DNA of 64,000 bases from Vineibacter terrae (GTDB lineage Bacteria > Pseudomonadota > Alphaproteobacteria > Reyranellales > Reyranellaceae), in NCBI RefSeq assembly GCF_008039615.1, contig NZ_VDUZ01000019.1, positions 62,001 through 126,000 of the forward strand. The letters are read 5' to 3'. This document shows, one piece after another, positions 63,765-64,000 of the stretch. The notes under the pieces were generated by a model. It had not been told where the DNA came from, did no database searches, and worked only from the letters and a program-made list of their open reading frames with translations. How positions within the stretch are numbered: the first letter of the stretch is position 1; each line of letters starts with the position of its first letter. A program made the translations under genes and the position numbers.

Positions 63765-63869
63765 CACGAAGCCCGTCAGCCAAGCATGATCCGGCCCTGC
63801 GCGTCTACGGCGTCTGCCCAACATCACATCGTCCGATGCCACGATCGATCCACCACATCCCCGGAACAT

Positions 63870-64000
63870 AGGTATTGCGGCCGACGACGGAAAGGTGCCG
63901 ACATCGGCACCGCCATCATACCGCGATACGACGCGCGACCCAACCGGTTCCGGACCGGTCGCAATCTCACGACTTGTTCACTGCCTGTCCCTGCGCACCC
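63870..64000. other. Region upstream of clpS with no gene seen
   Basis: This last stretch has no convincing open frame. It contains a small inverted repeat ACCGGTTCCGGACCGGT near 63941-63957. A clpS promoter should lie near or inside it, but no clear -35/-10 pair was recognised. Confidence 0.5.

Overview
The window is chromosomal DNA of a GC-rich, aerobic Gram-negative bacterium, almost certainly an alphaproteobacterium. This rests on gene content: a hopanoid locus, a proteobacterial-type NDUFA12 complex I subunit gene, an aat/DUF2155/NDUFA12 neighbourhood, a cobalamin-dependent ribonucleotide reductase (nrdJ), ClpS-ClpA, and an Arg/Pro-rich RNase E. I cannot fix the genus. No rRNA, tRNA, CRISPR array, integrase or transposase was found.

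Layout. 1-1257 is the 3' end of an RNase E/G gene with a terminator. 1334-2594 holds two effector-like peptidase genes (a zincin and a papain-like cysteine protease), followed by a fatty acid hydroxylase. 3852-7562 is a fatty-acyl-CoA catabolism patch (two acyl-CoA dehydrogenases divergent from a crotonase-fold gene, then a SnoaL-like gene). 7883-8737 is a third orphan zinc peptidase. 8790-16396 carries an LprI/RsiV-like exported protein, an aminotransferase, a gamma-glutamyltranspeptidase homologue without its nucleophile, an M48 protease with TPR-like tail, a DsbA/ScsC-like thioredoxin and an AsmA-like protein. 16596-19209 is tyrosine catabolism (maiA, hppD) divergent from a MarR regulator.

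19331-21674 is aroQ-accB-accC. 21835-42210 is an almost complete hopanoid system: hpnI, hpnJ, hpnK, a ferritin-like gene, then the tightly overlapped hpnL-hpnA-hpnB-hpnC-hpnD-hpnE-shc, hpnG, and hpnH and ispH on the other strand, ispA, hpnM and hpnN. Together these supply farnesyl diphosphate, make squalene through presqualene diphosphate and hydroxysqualene, cyclise it, attach the adenosine-derived side chain, add and remodel the glucosamine head group (cyclitol ether), and carry hopanoids to the outer membrane. 42333-44624 is aat and, on the other strand, DUF2155, a small conserved protein, mlaD and NDUFA12. The hopanoid block appears to sit inside what in related genomes is a conserved aroQ-accBC-aat-DUF2155-NDUFA12 neighbourhood.

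44939-48643 is nrdJ, followed by a 22-residue lysine-rich histone-tail-like gene. 49211-60145 includes a FemAB/GNAT-like protein, then a probable uptake-and-degradation module: LLM flavin monooxygenase plus alpha/beta hydrolase, divergent from an acyl-CoA synthetase and a Liv-type ABC transporter whose second permease is fused to an ATPase, and a further alpha/beta hydrolase. 60280-63764 is a universal stress protein, a DUF2007 protein and clpS-clpA.

At least eight copies of one palindromic intergenic repeat (GTCATCCCGAGCG...CGCTCGGGATGAC, about 85 bp core) are scattered through the window, with further palindromic families. One of these has become the C-terminus of the MarR regulator, and another copy supplies the ribosome binding site of hpnK.
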